This document shows positions 40,039 through 48,061 of a stretch of 50,146 bases of DNA, in pieces (the stretch's first letter is position 1; every line of letters begins with the position of its first letter). The stretch covers positions 1-50,146 of the forward strand of contig CAJUOV010000014.1 of NCBI GenBank assembly GCA_910588695.1. The letters are read 5' to 3'. The stretch is from an uncultured Christensenellaceae bacterium (lineage in GTDB: Bacteria; Bacillota; Clostridia; Christensenellales; Borkfalkiaceae). A program made the position numbers and the translations under genes. Under the pieces are notes generated by a model. The model saw only the letters and a list, made by a program, of their open reading frames with translations, was not told the origin of the DNA and ran no database searches.

Positions 40039-41202
40039 TTATTTTCCGAACATAATGCGTTCGCTCGAAAGCATTTTCGCAATGACAAAGACAAGCAGCG
40101 CCGTATAAACAAGGTTGATCGCAACCGCCGTAAAGGGCAGCCATACGTGCGCGGTGCGGGTAAATACCTGTTGCATAGCAACGACCGCGTTGAGAAGAGG
40201 AAACGCAACGATCCAGTTTCCGATCCCCGAGATGAAGTTGACGGCGATGGACAGCACCATGCTTAAAATCATGACGATGCTTGTATACGCCGACGCCTCT
40301 TTCACGGAACGGGCGTACGTCGATACCACGGAGATCACCGAGACGATCAGCGGCACGATTCCGAGAAGCAGCAAGAAGATCATGAGATAGCTCAAAAAGG
40401 GATATCCGCCCAAAACGCCGAGCGAGGTTCCCATGAGCTTGGGCATGGAGAGCGCGATTCCCAAAAAGCTCGAAACTCCGCCGATCAGCGAGATACAGCT
40501 GAGGGGCAGAATTTTTCCGAGCGCAATATGCGACCGCTTTGCGCTCGTTACAAGAATCGTCGCGAGCGTTCCCCGCTCTTTTTCGCCCGCGATCGATTCG
40601 AGCGTCACGCTCATGCAGGACGAGAAGATCATAATCACAACGATAAAGGGAAGCAAACCGCTCATCACGTCGGCGGCGATTTCGTTCGCGTCCGAAAAAT
40701 CGTAGCCCTCGCCCGAGAGAATGTCGAACTTATTGGCGATCGACTGCTCGTAGCCGTTCAGAACGCCGACGAAAAGATTGTAAAACGCCGCGCTCTCCCC
40801 GTCGCCCGAGCGGTAATAAATTTCCACTGCGGGCGCGTCCTTTCTGTCGCTCGCGATCGGATCGTATTCGGCGACTTTATCGTCGAAACCGGCGGGAAAT
40901 ACGACGAGCGCCGTCGCCTCCGAATTCTTCACCTTTTCTTTCGCCGCTTCCGTTTCTCCCGCCTCCTCGACGGTCAGCGTCATGTTCTCCGCATTTTCGA
41001 CCGCAGTCTCCACGAACGCGAACGACACGGATTCCCCCGCAAGCAGTACTTTGAACTCGTACTTTGGCTCTTCGTTCATGAAAGTGCCCATGACCGAATA
41101 GATCGCATAGATCAGAATCCCCGGAAGAAGCATGGTGATAATGAGCCGCGGATCGCGGAAAAAGCGAAGGAACTCTTTTTTCATGAGCGCAAGCAATTTC
41201 AT
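40039..41202 (-). CDS. natB: ABC exporter permease, NatB-like
   Basis: A 387-residue ABC-2 permease. One helix near the N-terminus (about 21-41), a large extracellular part (about 45-190), then five or six helices (for example LLPFIVVIMIFSSCMSVTLE and FLSYLMIFLLLLGIVPLIVS). The ERGTLATILVTSAKRSHIALGKI coupling segment (core GERERGTL-like, here AGEKERGTLATILV) is typical of NatB and related CcmB/DrrB-like exporters. NatAB exports sodium in Bacillus; here the substrate is unproven. It overlaps natA by four bases and lies upstream of the peptidase promoter. Confidence 0.88.
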   Translation of the reverse strand: MKLLALMKKEFLRFFRDPRLIITMLLPGILIYAIYSVMGTFMNEEPKYEFKVLLAGESVSFAFVETAVENAENMTLTVEEAGETEAAKEKVKNSEATALVVFPAGFDDKVAEYDPIASDRKDAPAVEIYYRSGDGESAAFYNLFVGVLNGYEQSIANKFDILSGEGYDFSDANEIAADVMSGLLPFIVVIMIFSSCMSVTLESIAGEKERGTLATILVTSAKRSHIALGKILPLSCISLIGGVSSFLGIALSMPKLMGTSLGVLGGYPFLSYLMIFLLLLGIVPLIVSVISVVSTYARSVKEASAYTSIVMILSMVLSIAVNFISGIGNWIVAFPLLNAVVAMQQVFTRTAHVWLPFTAVAINLVYTALLVFVIAKMLSSERIMFGK

Positions 41203-42017
41203 ATCGCATCCCCCTTGATCCCGCGGTAGATTTCGAAAAATTTGTCTTCGAGCGTCCGATCGCCCCGTACTTCGTCCAGAGAGCCTTCAAGCGCCATCTT
41301 CCCGTCGACGATAATCCCCGCCCGATCGCACAGCTTCTCCACAAGAGAAAATATATGCGTGGACAGAAGCACGCTCTTTTTCATTTCTTTCAGTTCGACA
41401 AGAAAATCGGTGACGACTTTTGCGGTCAGAACGTCGAGCCCGTTCGTAGGTTCGTCGAAAATGACAACCTCGGGATCGTGCACGATCGACACCACGAGAG
41501 AAACTTTTTGCAACATTCCCGTAGAGAGATCTTTGACGCGGACGCCCGCGAATTTATCGATTCCGAAACGGGAAAACAGCGTTTGTTTGCGTTCCTGTAT
41601 CATATTTTTTTGCATGCCGTGCATCGAACCGAAAAAATCGAATAAATAATCGGGCGTAAAAAACCCTTCGAGCTTTAATTCCCCCGTCATGAATCCGATC
41701 TTATCCCGCACCTTTTCGGGTTCTTTCACGATCGAATGCCCGCAAACGAATGCGTCGCCCGCGTCGGGTTTGATGAGGGTGGAGAGCATGCGCAGCGTCG
41801 TCGTCTTGCCCGCGCCGTTGGGACCGAGAAGCCCGTAAATCTCTCCCTTTCGCGCCGAAAACGAAAGTCCGTTCACCGCGGTCTTCTTGGTCGCGTCCGT
41901 CCGCTCGATCTTCCGCTGTTTGCGCGAGAGCGGAAAGGTCTTTTTCAAATCGACCGCCTTCACGATTTCGTCGCCGAATTCGTCGAAAGGCGCGTTGATC
42001 TCTTCGTCTGTTTCCAT
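41199..42017 (-). CDS. natA: ABC exporter ATP-binding protein, NatA-like
   Basis: A 272-residue ATPase. Walker A GPNGAGKTTTL, Q-loop FMTGELKLEGF, signature LSTGMLQKVSL, Walker B VVIFDEPTNGLD, and LLSTHIFSLVE for the H-loop. The N-terminus carries about 45 extra residues with KKTFPLSRKQRKIERTDATK, as in NatA proteins that have an insertion between the first strands. It drives the NatB-like permease. The ATG at 42017 follows AAGGAGC and lies 17 bases after the helicase stop, so helD-natA-natB may be one transcript. Confidence 0.9.
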   Translation of the reverse strand: METDEEINAPFDEFGDEIVKAVDLKKTFPLSRKQRKIERTDATKKTAVNGLSFSARKGEIYGLLGPNGAGKTTTLRMLSTLIKPDAGDAFVCGHSIVKEPEKVRDKIGFMTGELKLEGFFTPDYLFDFFGSMHGMQKNMIQERKQTLFSRFGIDKFAGVRVKDLSTGMLQKVSLVVSIVHDPEVVIFDEPTNGLDVLTAKVVTDFLVELKEMKKSVLLSTHIFSLVEKLCDRAGIIVDGKMALEGSLDEVRGDRTLEDKFFEIYRGIKGDAI

Positions 42018-42033
42018 CTTCTTGCTCCTTAAT

Positions 42034-44412
42034 TTAATTTTTTATGATTGCCAGGTCTTTGAGCGCACGGGTGTAAGCGATATACTTTTCGTTGTCCGTC
42101 ATTCCCTTTTCATACACGGCGACGGCGGAAAATTCAAGTCCCTTGCTCTCGTATACGCTCATCGCGTTGATTTGCGTCTTCGAAATTTTTTCCGCCTTGC
42201 TCAATCGACTGTATCCCCTTTTTTCAAAAAGCGGAAGATATTCTTCTTTTGCGATGACCGCCTTTAATCCCTGCTTCTCCTTGAAAAAAGCATTCAGCTT
42301 TTTTATATCCGTGCCGCTAACTTTTTCGCCGTGCAAACCGATCGGCGTCATCGGCACGCCGAGATGTTCTTTCACGAATTCCACGATTTCGTTGGTGTTG
42401 CGGTAATTTCTGTCAAGTCGGTACTCCCTCTCTTCCACGCCCTTCCAATTCCCGACTCCCCGCCACGGCGTAATATTTTGTTTGAGGTCGCCGAACACAT
42501 TAAAAGCCGCGTCCGAGTTGATATATCTGAGCAGTCCGTACTCGGAAAGAGAAATATCCTGCCCCTCGTCGATGAACACAAGCCCGTATCTGGGAGTGAG
42601 CCTTCTGCCTGCCGCCATTAAAAGACGGCAGAGCGCGTAGCCGTCCGAAGCGCACATCCCCTTTATACCGTATTTCTTTTTATATCCTTTGACCGTTTCA
42701 CGGTAGAGCCAGCGCGCGATGTCAGCCCCGCTCTCGCACTTGCCGAGTTCCTCGCACGACCTTGTAAAACGCAGAACGGAAAAAAACTCGCAAAACAGCC
42801 CCACCCCTTCCGTCATGCTTCCGACGGTACGGGATACGCTTTGAATTTCTTCCAACAACTCTTCCCGCTTCGCTATACGATCGGGATAAGTATAAATCGT
42901 CTCCCCGTCGGCGCGGCGGATCCGGTAACGGCGCAAATCGTTAATTTCTTTTTTGACCGTTTCGGAAAGAGAATTCAGATCCTCTGCGGCGCGGCGGAAC
43001 ACTTTCTCCGCAGCCGCGGCAACAAGCCGCGCGCTCTTATAAAAACGCATGAACTGACGGAAAAAGTAATCGGGAGTTTTCTCCTTTTCGTCGAGCGCAA
43101 GGCAGAGAAAGTCCTCCGCGTCCGCAAACGCGCTCATAAGAGCGCGAAACGGTTTTGTAAAGGCAAATCCTCCGTCGGCACGCTCTTTCATCTCGCCGAG
43201 CACCGCTTTGCGGACTCTGAGAGAGGCGTTCTTAATGCGGACGTACTTCTTTGCCCGTTCCTTGCAATCCGCTGATATTTGCTCCGCGACCTCTCTGCAT
43301 TCCCGTCCCGTAAATAAGCCGAAAATATCTTTGTACAACTTATCGATCTTCTTCTGAGAATCGTTTACAAAGTTTTCCGAATAGAGATAACTTAAATACG
43401 CCTCCGTCTCCGCGCACGATCCGTCGCCGATTTTTTCTTTGAAATCGATCCCCTCGTTTTCGAGTACGCGCAAATAATAGTTTTTCAGCGTAATCGTTTT
43501 TACAAGTCCGAGTTCGAGCGTTTTGGAGAGTTCGTCGATAAATTCGTTAAAGGAATCGGACGGAGTGACGACAAGCACGTCACGGGGAGCGAGCTGCTCG
43601 TTGTTATACATGAGATAACTCAGGCGGTGCAGTAAGATCATCGTCTTTCCGCTTCCCGCGCAACCCTGCAACACAAAACTCTCCCGCTCGGGACGGGTGA
43701 CGATCTCAAATTGCTGCTCCTGAATGGTGCGGATAATATCGCGGATCCCCGTGTCATCCTTCCGCTCCGAAATGATACTGCGTAGGTAGGGATCGAACAA
43801 AATCTCTTCGTCCCGCCCCGCAATTTCATTCTCCGACAAGACCTCCCGCACGGAGAGATATTCGTTTTTGAAATCGAAGATTTTTCCGTTCTTCACGCTG
43901 AGCGCGCGGCGCAGAACGGTGCGGTAATCGTATTCGTTGATCGAAAAGTTTACGCGGCTCTTCTGATAGTAACGTACGGCAAGCGGAGCGCGCCAGTCTA
44001 CGATCGAAAGATTCACGTCTCCCTTTCTGCCGATATAATAGGAGTTATACCCCTCTTTGTCGTCCACTACGTCCATGCGTGCGAAATATGGCTCCGAAAA
44101 GAAGCACTGAAACGCGTTTAGTTTTTTGGTCTCTGCGGCAATCCCGGCATTTATTTCTATCAGAGCGCGGTAGTCTTCCGCGGAATAATCTTTGCGGGAG
44201 AGAATCTCTTTTTTCTCCGCTTTTGCCTCGGCGATTCTGTTGAGATGCTTTCTCACATGATGAATTTTAAGCATGAGAAGCACCGCCGCAAGGTGATTTT
44301 TTTCATACTCCGCCTGCTTCTCACGATCGATAAGATCCAGATACCAATCTTTATTATCGTTTTTCTTCGGTTCGAGCAGACTTTTGATTCGGGAAAGCGT
44401 ATTCTCTTCCAT
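42034..44412 (-). CDS. helD: HelD-like RNA polymerase recycling motor (UvrD/Rep superfamily)
   Basis: A 792-residue superfamily 1 helicase-like ATPase. The N-terminal region is a long coiled coil (about 10-110). The segment YYIGRKGDVNLSIVDWRAPL (residues about 124-143), with the W-R-A-P hallmark of HelD, is followed by Walker A LQGCAGSGKTMILLHRLSYL near 255 and the motif II-type FIDEGQDISLSEYGL near 612. HelD removes stalled RNA polymerase from DNA. The C-terminal IAYTRALKDLAII is the usual helicase motif VI end. A promoter six to eight bases upstream of the ATG and a second one with a poly-G spacer are seen. No Shine-Dalgarno is evident. Confidence 0.9.
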   Translation of the reverse strand: MEENTLSRIKSLLEPKKNDNKDWYLDLIDREKQAEYEKNHLAAVLLMLKIHHVRKHLNRIAEAKAEKKEILSRKDYSAEDYRALIEINAGIAAETKKLNAFQCFFSEPYFARMDVVDDKEGYNSYYIGRKGDVNLSIVDWRAPLAVRYYQKSRVNFSINEYDYRTVLRRALSVKNGKIFDFKNEYLSVREVLSENEIAGRDEEILFDPYLRSIISERKDDTGIRDIIRTIQEQQFEIVTRPERESFVLQGCAGSGKTMILLHRLSYLMYNNEQLAPRDVLVVTPSDSFNEFIDELSKTLELGLVKTITLKNYYLRVLENEGIDFKEKIGDGSCAETEAYLSYLYSENFVNDSQKKIDKLYKDIFGLFTGRECREVAEQISADCKERAKKYVRIKNASLRVRKAVLGEMKERADGGFAFTKPFRALMSAFADAEDFLCLALDEKEKTPDYFFRQFMRFYKSARLVAAAAEKVFRRAAEDLNSLSETVKKEINDLRRYRIRRADGETIYTYPDRIAKREELLEEIQSVSRTVGSMTEGVGLFCEFFSVLRFTRSCEELGKCESGADIARWLYRETVKGYKKKYGIKGMCASDGYALCRLLMAAGRRLTPRYGLVFIDEGQDISLSEYGLLRYINSDAAFNVFGDLKQNITPWRGVGNWKGVEEREYRLDRNYRNTNEIVEFVKEHLGVPMTPIGLHGEKVSGTDIKKLNAFFKEKQGLKAVIAKEEYLPLFEKRGYSRLSKAEKISKTQINAMSVYESKGLEFSAVAVYEKGMTDNEKYIAYTRALKDLAIIKN

Positions 44413-44420
44413 AATTCCAT

Positions 44421-44449
44421 ATCATAGCATATACGGAAAAAAGTTTCAA
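44421..44449 (-). promoter_or_regulatory. Proximal helD promoter
   Basis: TTGAAA (44444-44449), 17-bp spacer, TATGAT (44421-44426), then eight bases to the ATG at 44412. Transcripts would have a leader of zero to two bases. Confidence 0.65.
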
Positions 44450-44520
44450 TGCTTTTTCAAAAAATAATCGCCGTATTCAAAATTCCATTCGACGGAATTC
44501 CCGAAGATCCGACCGAAACC

Positions 44521-44548
44521 ATAATAGCACAAGACCCCCCCCCGTCAA
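44521..44548 (-). promoter_or_regulatory. Distal helD promoter with a poly-G spacer
   Basis: TTGACG (44543-44548), 16-bp spacer, TATTAT (44521-44526). The spacer contains eight G of a run of nine (44535-44543). A one-base change would alter the spacing between -35 and -10. The rest of the gene-free stretch 44549-44904 shows no gene or known RNA, only AT-rich sequence. Confidence 0.55.
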
Positions 44549-44904
44549 CTTTTTTGAGATAAAAAAGAAAAAAGTTTTCCGAAATTTTTTCCTTTTGTTC
44601 GGGCTATCGTTGCATAGACCTTCCCCGAAGTCAACAGATAAAAAATTGCTTTGGTTTCGCAACCGAACAATCTTTCTTTCAGCATCGCGCTTTTCCGTTC
44701 GGTGTTCTTTCTTTTTACGCAATTATTGTCACACCTTATGAGGTTCAGATTTCAACAGATGTTTTACTTAATCTCTTTCACGGTTATTATTTCATAGTTA
44801 AAAGTAGAAACAATCAGACAAACGTCGTATGCATATTTTACCACAACGTTAACAGTGCTGTCAAGGAGTGCAAAAGTCGTACTAGATTTGCCTTAACAAA
44901 ATTT

Positions 44905-44932
44905 TAGACCTATGGCAATCGCCATAGGTCTA
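44905..44932 (-). terminator. Terminator at the end of the Rhs array
   Basis: TAGACCTATGGC with GCCATAGGTCTA, a 12-bp perfect stem and a four-base loop, followed on the minus strand by AAATTTTGTT. It lies just after the last small gene of the array. Confidence 0.78.
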
Positions 44933-44935
44933 TCC

Positions 44936-45418
44936 CTATTTTTTTCTGCCTCTTCGTTTTATTTTCCCAGCAAATATAGTTTCAAATTCTTCAAGTGTGC
45001 CTTCAACCAAAAGATTCTTTTGACAGATGATTGCATTACTTAAACCACTATAAATTATGGTATACCACTTCCCTTCGTCAATGACTTTCTTAATCTTATT
45101 AACTTCCTTTACAACATCTGGTTGTTGAAACTGAACTTTATATATTTTCCCGTTCACTATACTAACCGTATAATTCCAATCTATACGAAAACAATTATTT
45201 GGTTGTGGTGCAATAAGTGAAATAATCGACATAACAATTATTACAACTGTAGGGACTAACAGTTTATAATACACAGCCCCATTTAAAATTGAAATTATTA
45301 AAGTCCCCGTACCACAAATAATCGCCGCGCCTAGCATTAACCACCCAAGCTGTCTATCTCGTTGCTTTAAAATTTGCTTTTTAAGTTCATAATCTATTCT
45401 TCCCGAAAATTTTATCAA
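44936..45418 (-). CDS. Candidate immunity protein of module A, two membrane helices
   Basis: A 160-residue protein that starts at a TTG (45418) preceded by AAGGAG at nine bases. Helices lie at about 25-47 and 50-70 (LLVPTVVIIVMSIISLI). The C-terminal 90 residues are soluble and strand-rich (IDWNYTVSIVNGKIYKVQFQ) and resemble a YcxB/bPH-like domain; the tail is basic (KIKRRGRKK). I do not recognise a named immunity family. The role is inferred from position: it follows the toxin-tip gene at 45433 by 14 bases, as do three other small genes after their Rhs fragments. A membrane location would suit a membrane-acting toxin. Confidence 0.65.
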   Translation of the reverse strand: MIKFSGRIDYELKKQILKQRDRQLGWLMLGAAIICGTGTLIISILNGAVYYKLLVPTVVIIVMSIISLIAPQPNNCFRIDWNYTVSIVNGKIYKVQFQQPDVVKEVNKIKKVIDEGKWYTIIYSGLSNAIICQKNLLVEGTLEEFETIFAGKIKRRGRKK

Positions 45419-45432
45419 AACTATTTTACTCC

Positions 45433-46434
45433 TTAATTAAAGATAGCATTAAATAAACCCCTAAATAGCGAACCAACGCCACTTCCAAAGATCATTCTTG
45501 TTAACTGTGATCCTAATCTTTTACTACAACCAGCAATCATTGTATACCCAACCGTTTTGGGAATTGGTGCTAAAAATGCAGCTATAGCCGACCCATACAT
45601 TAAGCCTCCCTGTTTTATAAGGAACTCATTAAAGACGCCCGATTTCCCACCCGCAAAACCTGTCCAAAAATTGATTGTTGAATTCGCAAAACCATTTAAT
45701 CCTGATAAGACAAAATCTTGCGGATTCCACACCCCTCTTGGTATAGATTCTGCTGAATAGGATGCCATTCCTCCTCCTATACCAATTAAACCACTTAACG
45801 CAAACGCAGTCGAAGTCGATAATGTAAAACCAGTAATTGTTGCGCCAGTAGCCGCTAACCCTGCCGCACCTCCTATAGCCATGACCGCCCCCATAGCCCC
45901 GCCAAATATTGCTCCCGCAAAAATGCTTCCAACCAATTGACCACCGCGAGCACCTTCATTATAAGCTTTTACTCCACTACCTACAGCACCTAATACTGCC
46001 CCTCCTACAGCCAAACCTAAAAGAAGAGCTAAAAAACCAAAAGTTCCAGTTGGATCCACGTTCATCACGGGATTATTCCCGCAATAAGCGTAGAGGTTAA
46101 GCCCGTTAATTGTTTCGGGATCGAGATATTCAATCTGATCCATATTAACAAACCGACCAATCTCGGGATCGTACCAACGCGTGTGGAGATAATAAAGCTT
46201 TACGTCGTCATCCCAATAATACGAACGATAGCGTATCGGGTTAATATTTCCGATGAAGTCCGGGCTGCTGTTTTCGTTCCCCTCCGGCGTCAGTACTTTG
46301 TGATTCCCCCATGCATCGTATGCATATCTGGCGACAGGATCGCCGGAAGTATAATCATATAGCGCTACGACGTCACCAAATACATTCTTTGCATAAAAGT
46401 ATATCTTTCCGCCAACCACGAAACCGTTTTTCAT
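45433..46434 (-). CDS. Rhs C-terminal fragment A (core end plus toxin tip)
   Basis: A 333-residue orphan Rhs tip. It begins within the core (YFYAKNVFGDVVALYDYTSG) and holds the end of the RHS-associated core: YYLHTRWYDPEIGRFVNMDQ and LNLYAYCGNNPVMNVDPTG. A Gly/Ala-rich hydrophobic section follows (about 140-215), shared with fragment D (AYNEGARGGQLVG), probably for membrane insertion. The variable tip is residues 216-333 (GVWNPQDFVLSGLNGFANST and later SKRLGSQLTRMIFGSG). I recognise no toxin family. An in-frame stop lies one codon before the ATG and there is no Shine-Dalgarno, so it looks like a silent cassette. Confidence 0.8.
   Translation of the reverse strand: MKNGFVVGGKIYFYAKNVFGDVVALYDYTSGDPVARYAYDAWGNHKVLTPEGNENSSPDFIGNINPIRYRSYYWDDDVKLYYLHTRWYDPEIGRFVNMDQIEYLDPETINGLNLYAYCGNNPVMNVDPTGTFGFLALLLGLAVGGAVLGAVGSGVKAYNEGARGGQLVGSIFAGAIFGGAMGAVMAIGGAAGLAATGATITGFTLSTSTAFALSGLIGIGGGMASYSAESIPRGVWNPQDFVLSGLNGFANSTINFWTGFAGGKSGVFNEFLIKQGGLMYGSAIAAFLAPIPKTVGYTMIAGCSKRLGSQLTRMIFGSGVGSLFRGLFNAIFN
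46049..46175 (-). repeat. Rhs core-end repeat, copy A
   Basis: About 125 bp coding for GRFVNMDQ to NPVMNVDPTG, recurring in the other three fragments. A likely crossover region for toxin tip exchange. Confidence 0.7.
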
Positions 46435-46437
46435 GTT

Positions 46438-46968
46438 TTAATCCGGCTTTTTATTAAGCTTGACCCATTTAATGATACAAGCCCCTGCGCCCGCTAAAAA
46501 TGCAACCGCAAATACACAACCCCCTATTTTTACTTTCATTGTTTGTCTATCTTCCATTCGATTATAACTTTTGAACGAAACGACTTCCGACTCTCCAATA
46601 CTTAACGTCACAAATGGAATACCATCAGCATCTGGACTTTCTAACAAGTTATCAAAAAGAGTCCATATCCTAAAAGTTACGCTTACTCCTGAATCTAACT
46701 TTCCCATACTCTCATCCGATACAATCGTATCCTTATATATTTGAAAGCTGACATTATATTCTTCTAAATGAACGAGATATCCTTTATTGTTTTTGCTCTC
46801 TTCAACGCTACGACAGATGGCGTTATATTCTGTCGTATTGCTTTCGTCATAAACTTTTTTCGCAAATTCCGTCACGCCGAATGCAATAAAGAAAAGCACT
46901 GCCGACAAAAAGATAAAAATAACCGTCAAGGCAATCACAACTTTTTTACTCTTTGACTTAGAACTCAT
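46438..46968 (-). CDS. Candidate immunity protein of module B, two membrane helices
   Basis: A 176-residue protein starting at 46968 with GGAGG seven bases upstream. TM1 at about residues 9-31 (VVIALTVIFIFLSAVLFFIA) and TM2 at about 145-168 (GGCVFAVAFLAGAGACIIKW) enclose an extracellular domain of about 110 residues with alternating strands (YLVHLEEYNVSFQIYKDTIV). No family recognised. Position after toxin fragment B (28 bases) suggests immunity against that tip. The stop is followed directly by fragment A. AT-rich like the whole array. Confidence 0.65.
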   Translation of the reverse strand: MSSKSKSKKVVIALTVIFIFLSAVLFFIAFGVTEFAKKVYDESNTTEYNAICRSVEESKNNKGYLVHLEEYNVSFQIYKDTIVSDESMGKLDSGVSVTFRIWTLFDNLLESPDADGIPFVTLSIGESEVVSFKSYNRMEDRQTMKVKIGGCVFAVAFLAGAGACIIKWVKLNKKPD

Positions 46969-46995
46969 TTCAAACCTCCAAATATTGTGTTAAAA

Positions 46996-47559
46996 TTAAA
47001 CACCAAACAACCAACTTAAAACATTACTAAATGCCGTTCCACCATCGAATATCGCAATTACCGCAGTAGCCACTAAAGCAATCGGCGCTAATCCAATACC
47101 AACGCTAAAATCATGGGATTTACCATCAATTGTGACGCCACCGCCAACACGAATACCACTAGCGCCAATACTTTCATTTAGGTGAAACCACGGCGTAATA
47201 TTAATGCCCACATTTAAGTTTATATCGGTATCGAAGCTAACATCTATTCCAAACCAATCCCAGAAATTAATACCCGCACCATATACATTCTTCTTATTTA
47301 AAAAATCAGAACCGCTGTAGACATATAAAAATCCAGCATCTGCCGTTTGCTCGGATATAATTGTATTGCTGTAGTCTATACGTCCCAACCATTTATTATT
47401 AAATCCAAACACTAAAGTCTCAGCAAAAGATTTAAAGAAATAGTTTGCAAAAGGAATACTCCCGCTCAAATCAACGTATTTTACGGGATTATTCCCACAA
47501 TAAGCATAAAGGTTCAACCCGTTGACGGTTTCGGGATCAAGATATTCAAGCTGATCCAT
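46996..47559 (-). CDS. Rhs C-terminal fragment B
   Basis: A 187-residue fragment that begins at MDQLEYLDPETVNGLNLYAY, so it keeps only the last about 35 residues of the Rhs core, ending NNPVKYVDLSGS. The tip (about 36-187) is strand-rich with NTIISEQTADAGFLYVYSGS, INLNVGINITPWFHLNESIG and VGGGVTIDGKSHDFSVGIGL, then a C-terminal hydrophobic helix. It does not contain the Gly-rich section of A and D. No Shine-Dalgarno precedes the ATG, so it is probably a silent donor cassette. Toxic activity unknown. Confidence 0.72.
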   Translation of the reverse strand: MDQLEYLDPETVNGLNLYAYCGNNPVKYVDLSGSIPFANYFFKSFAETLVFGFNNKWLGRIDYSNTIISEQTADAGFLYVYSGSDFLNKKNVYGAGINFWDWFGIDVSFDTDINLNVGINITPWFHLNESIGASGIRVGGGVTIDGKSHDFSVGIGLAPIALVATAVIAIFDGGTAFSNVLSWLFGV

Positions 47560-47563
47560 GTTG
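47467..47563 (-). repeat. Rhs core-end repeat, copy B (5' truncated)
   Basis: Carries MDQLEYLD to NNPVKYVD. Similarity to the other copies stops just before the ATG, marking a likely recombination junction. Confidence 0.65.
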
Positions 47564-47587
47564 AATTTAATTGTAAAAATGATAGAT

Positions 47588-48061
47588 TTATTCGATCCAA
47601 GGTGCTTTCAGTGAAGGCGGCGCATATTTTTGAAGAGCTTTCTTCGCCTTTTGGGACATATGAAAATAGATTACTTGCCTGTCTAACAGCATTTTGCTGC
47701 TGGAAAAAAATCCGTTGTCATACTTTTTTTCCTGTTCGGAAATATATATCCAACCCGTCCAAGAATCATTCGAAGTACATGATACTGTTTTTACTTTTTC
47801 CCATGAAAAATTTCTGATAACTCTTCCGAATCTTATCCTGCGCACACCTGTTTCGTCAAATTCTATCACGTTACTCATCGTCCATATACACCACAATAAT
47901 AAAATACTAGGTACCAATTCGAGGCATATCATCATTGCCCTAGTGAACCAATTCCAGTATTGCCAATCGCCACCAAGCATAGCACACGCAAATAATGAAC
48001 TACCTGCCAACCACATTACTAAGCATGCTATGACCACCAGAAGAAAAACTCGAATTCTCAT
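47588..48061 (-). CDS. Candidate immunity protein of module C, two membrane helices
   Basis: A 157-residue membrane protein. Helices lie at about 5-31 (FLLVVIACLVMWLAGSSLFA) and 42-63 (MMICLELVPSILLLWCIWTM). The soluble C-terminal part reads IEFDETGVRRIRFGRVIRNF, then SWEKVKTVSCTSNDSWTGW, a bPH-like pattern with a WEKV strand. The ATG at 48061 lies inside the end of fragment C and is preceded by AAGGGGGG at six bases. The 62-base overlap implies co-expression with that tip. No immunity family recognised; role inferred from position. Confidence 0.68.
   Translation of the reverse strand: MRIRVFLLVVIACLVMWLAGSSLFACAMLGGDWQYWNWFTRAMMICLELVPSILLLWCIWTMSNVIEFDETGVRRIRFGRVIRNFSWEKVKTVSCTSNDSWTGWIYISEQEKKYDNGFFSSSKMLLDRQVIYFHMSQKAKKALQKYAPPSLKAPWIE

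Noticed and set aside
44477..44722. 81-codon minus-strand frame in the gap upstream of helD
   Set aside because: It is basic and low complexity, contains the poly-G promoter region, has no convincing Shine-Dalgarno and resembles no family.
44549..44904. tRNA or other structured RNA in the gap beside the Rhs array
   Set aside because: No acceptor/anticodon pattern, no strong stem other than the terminator at 44905-44932.
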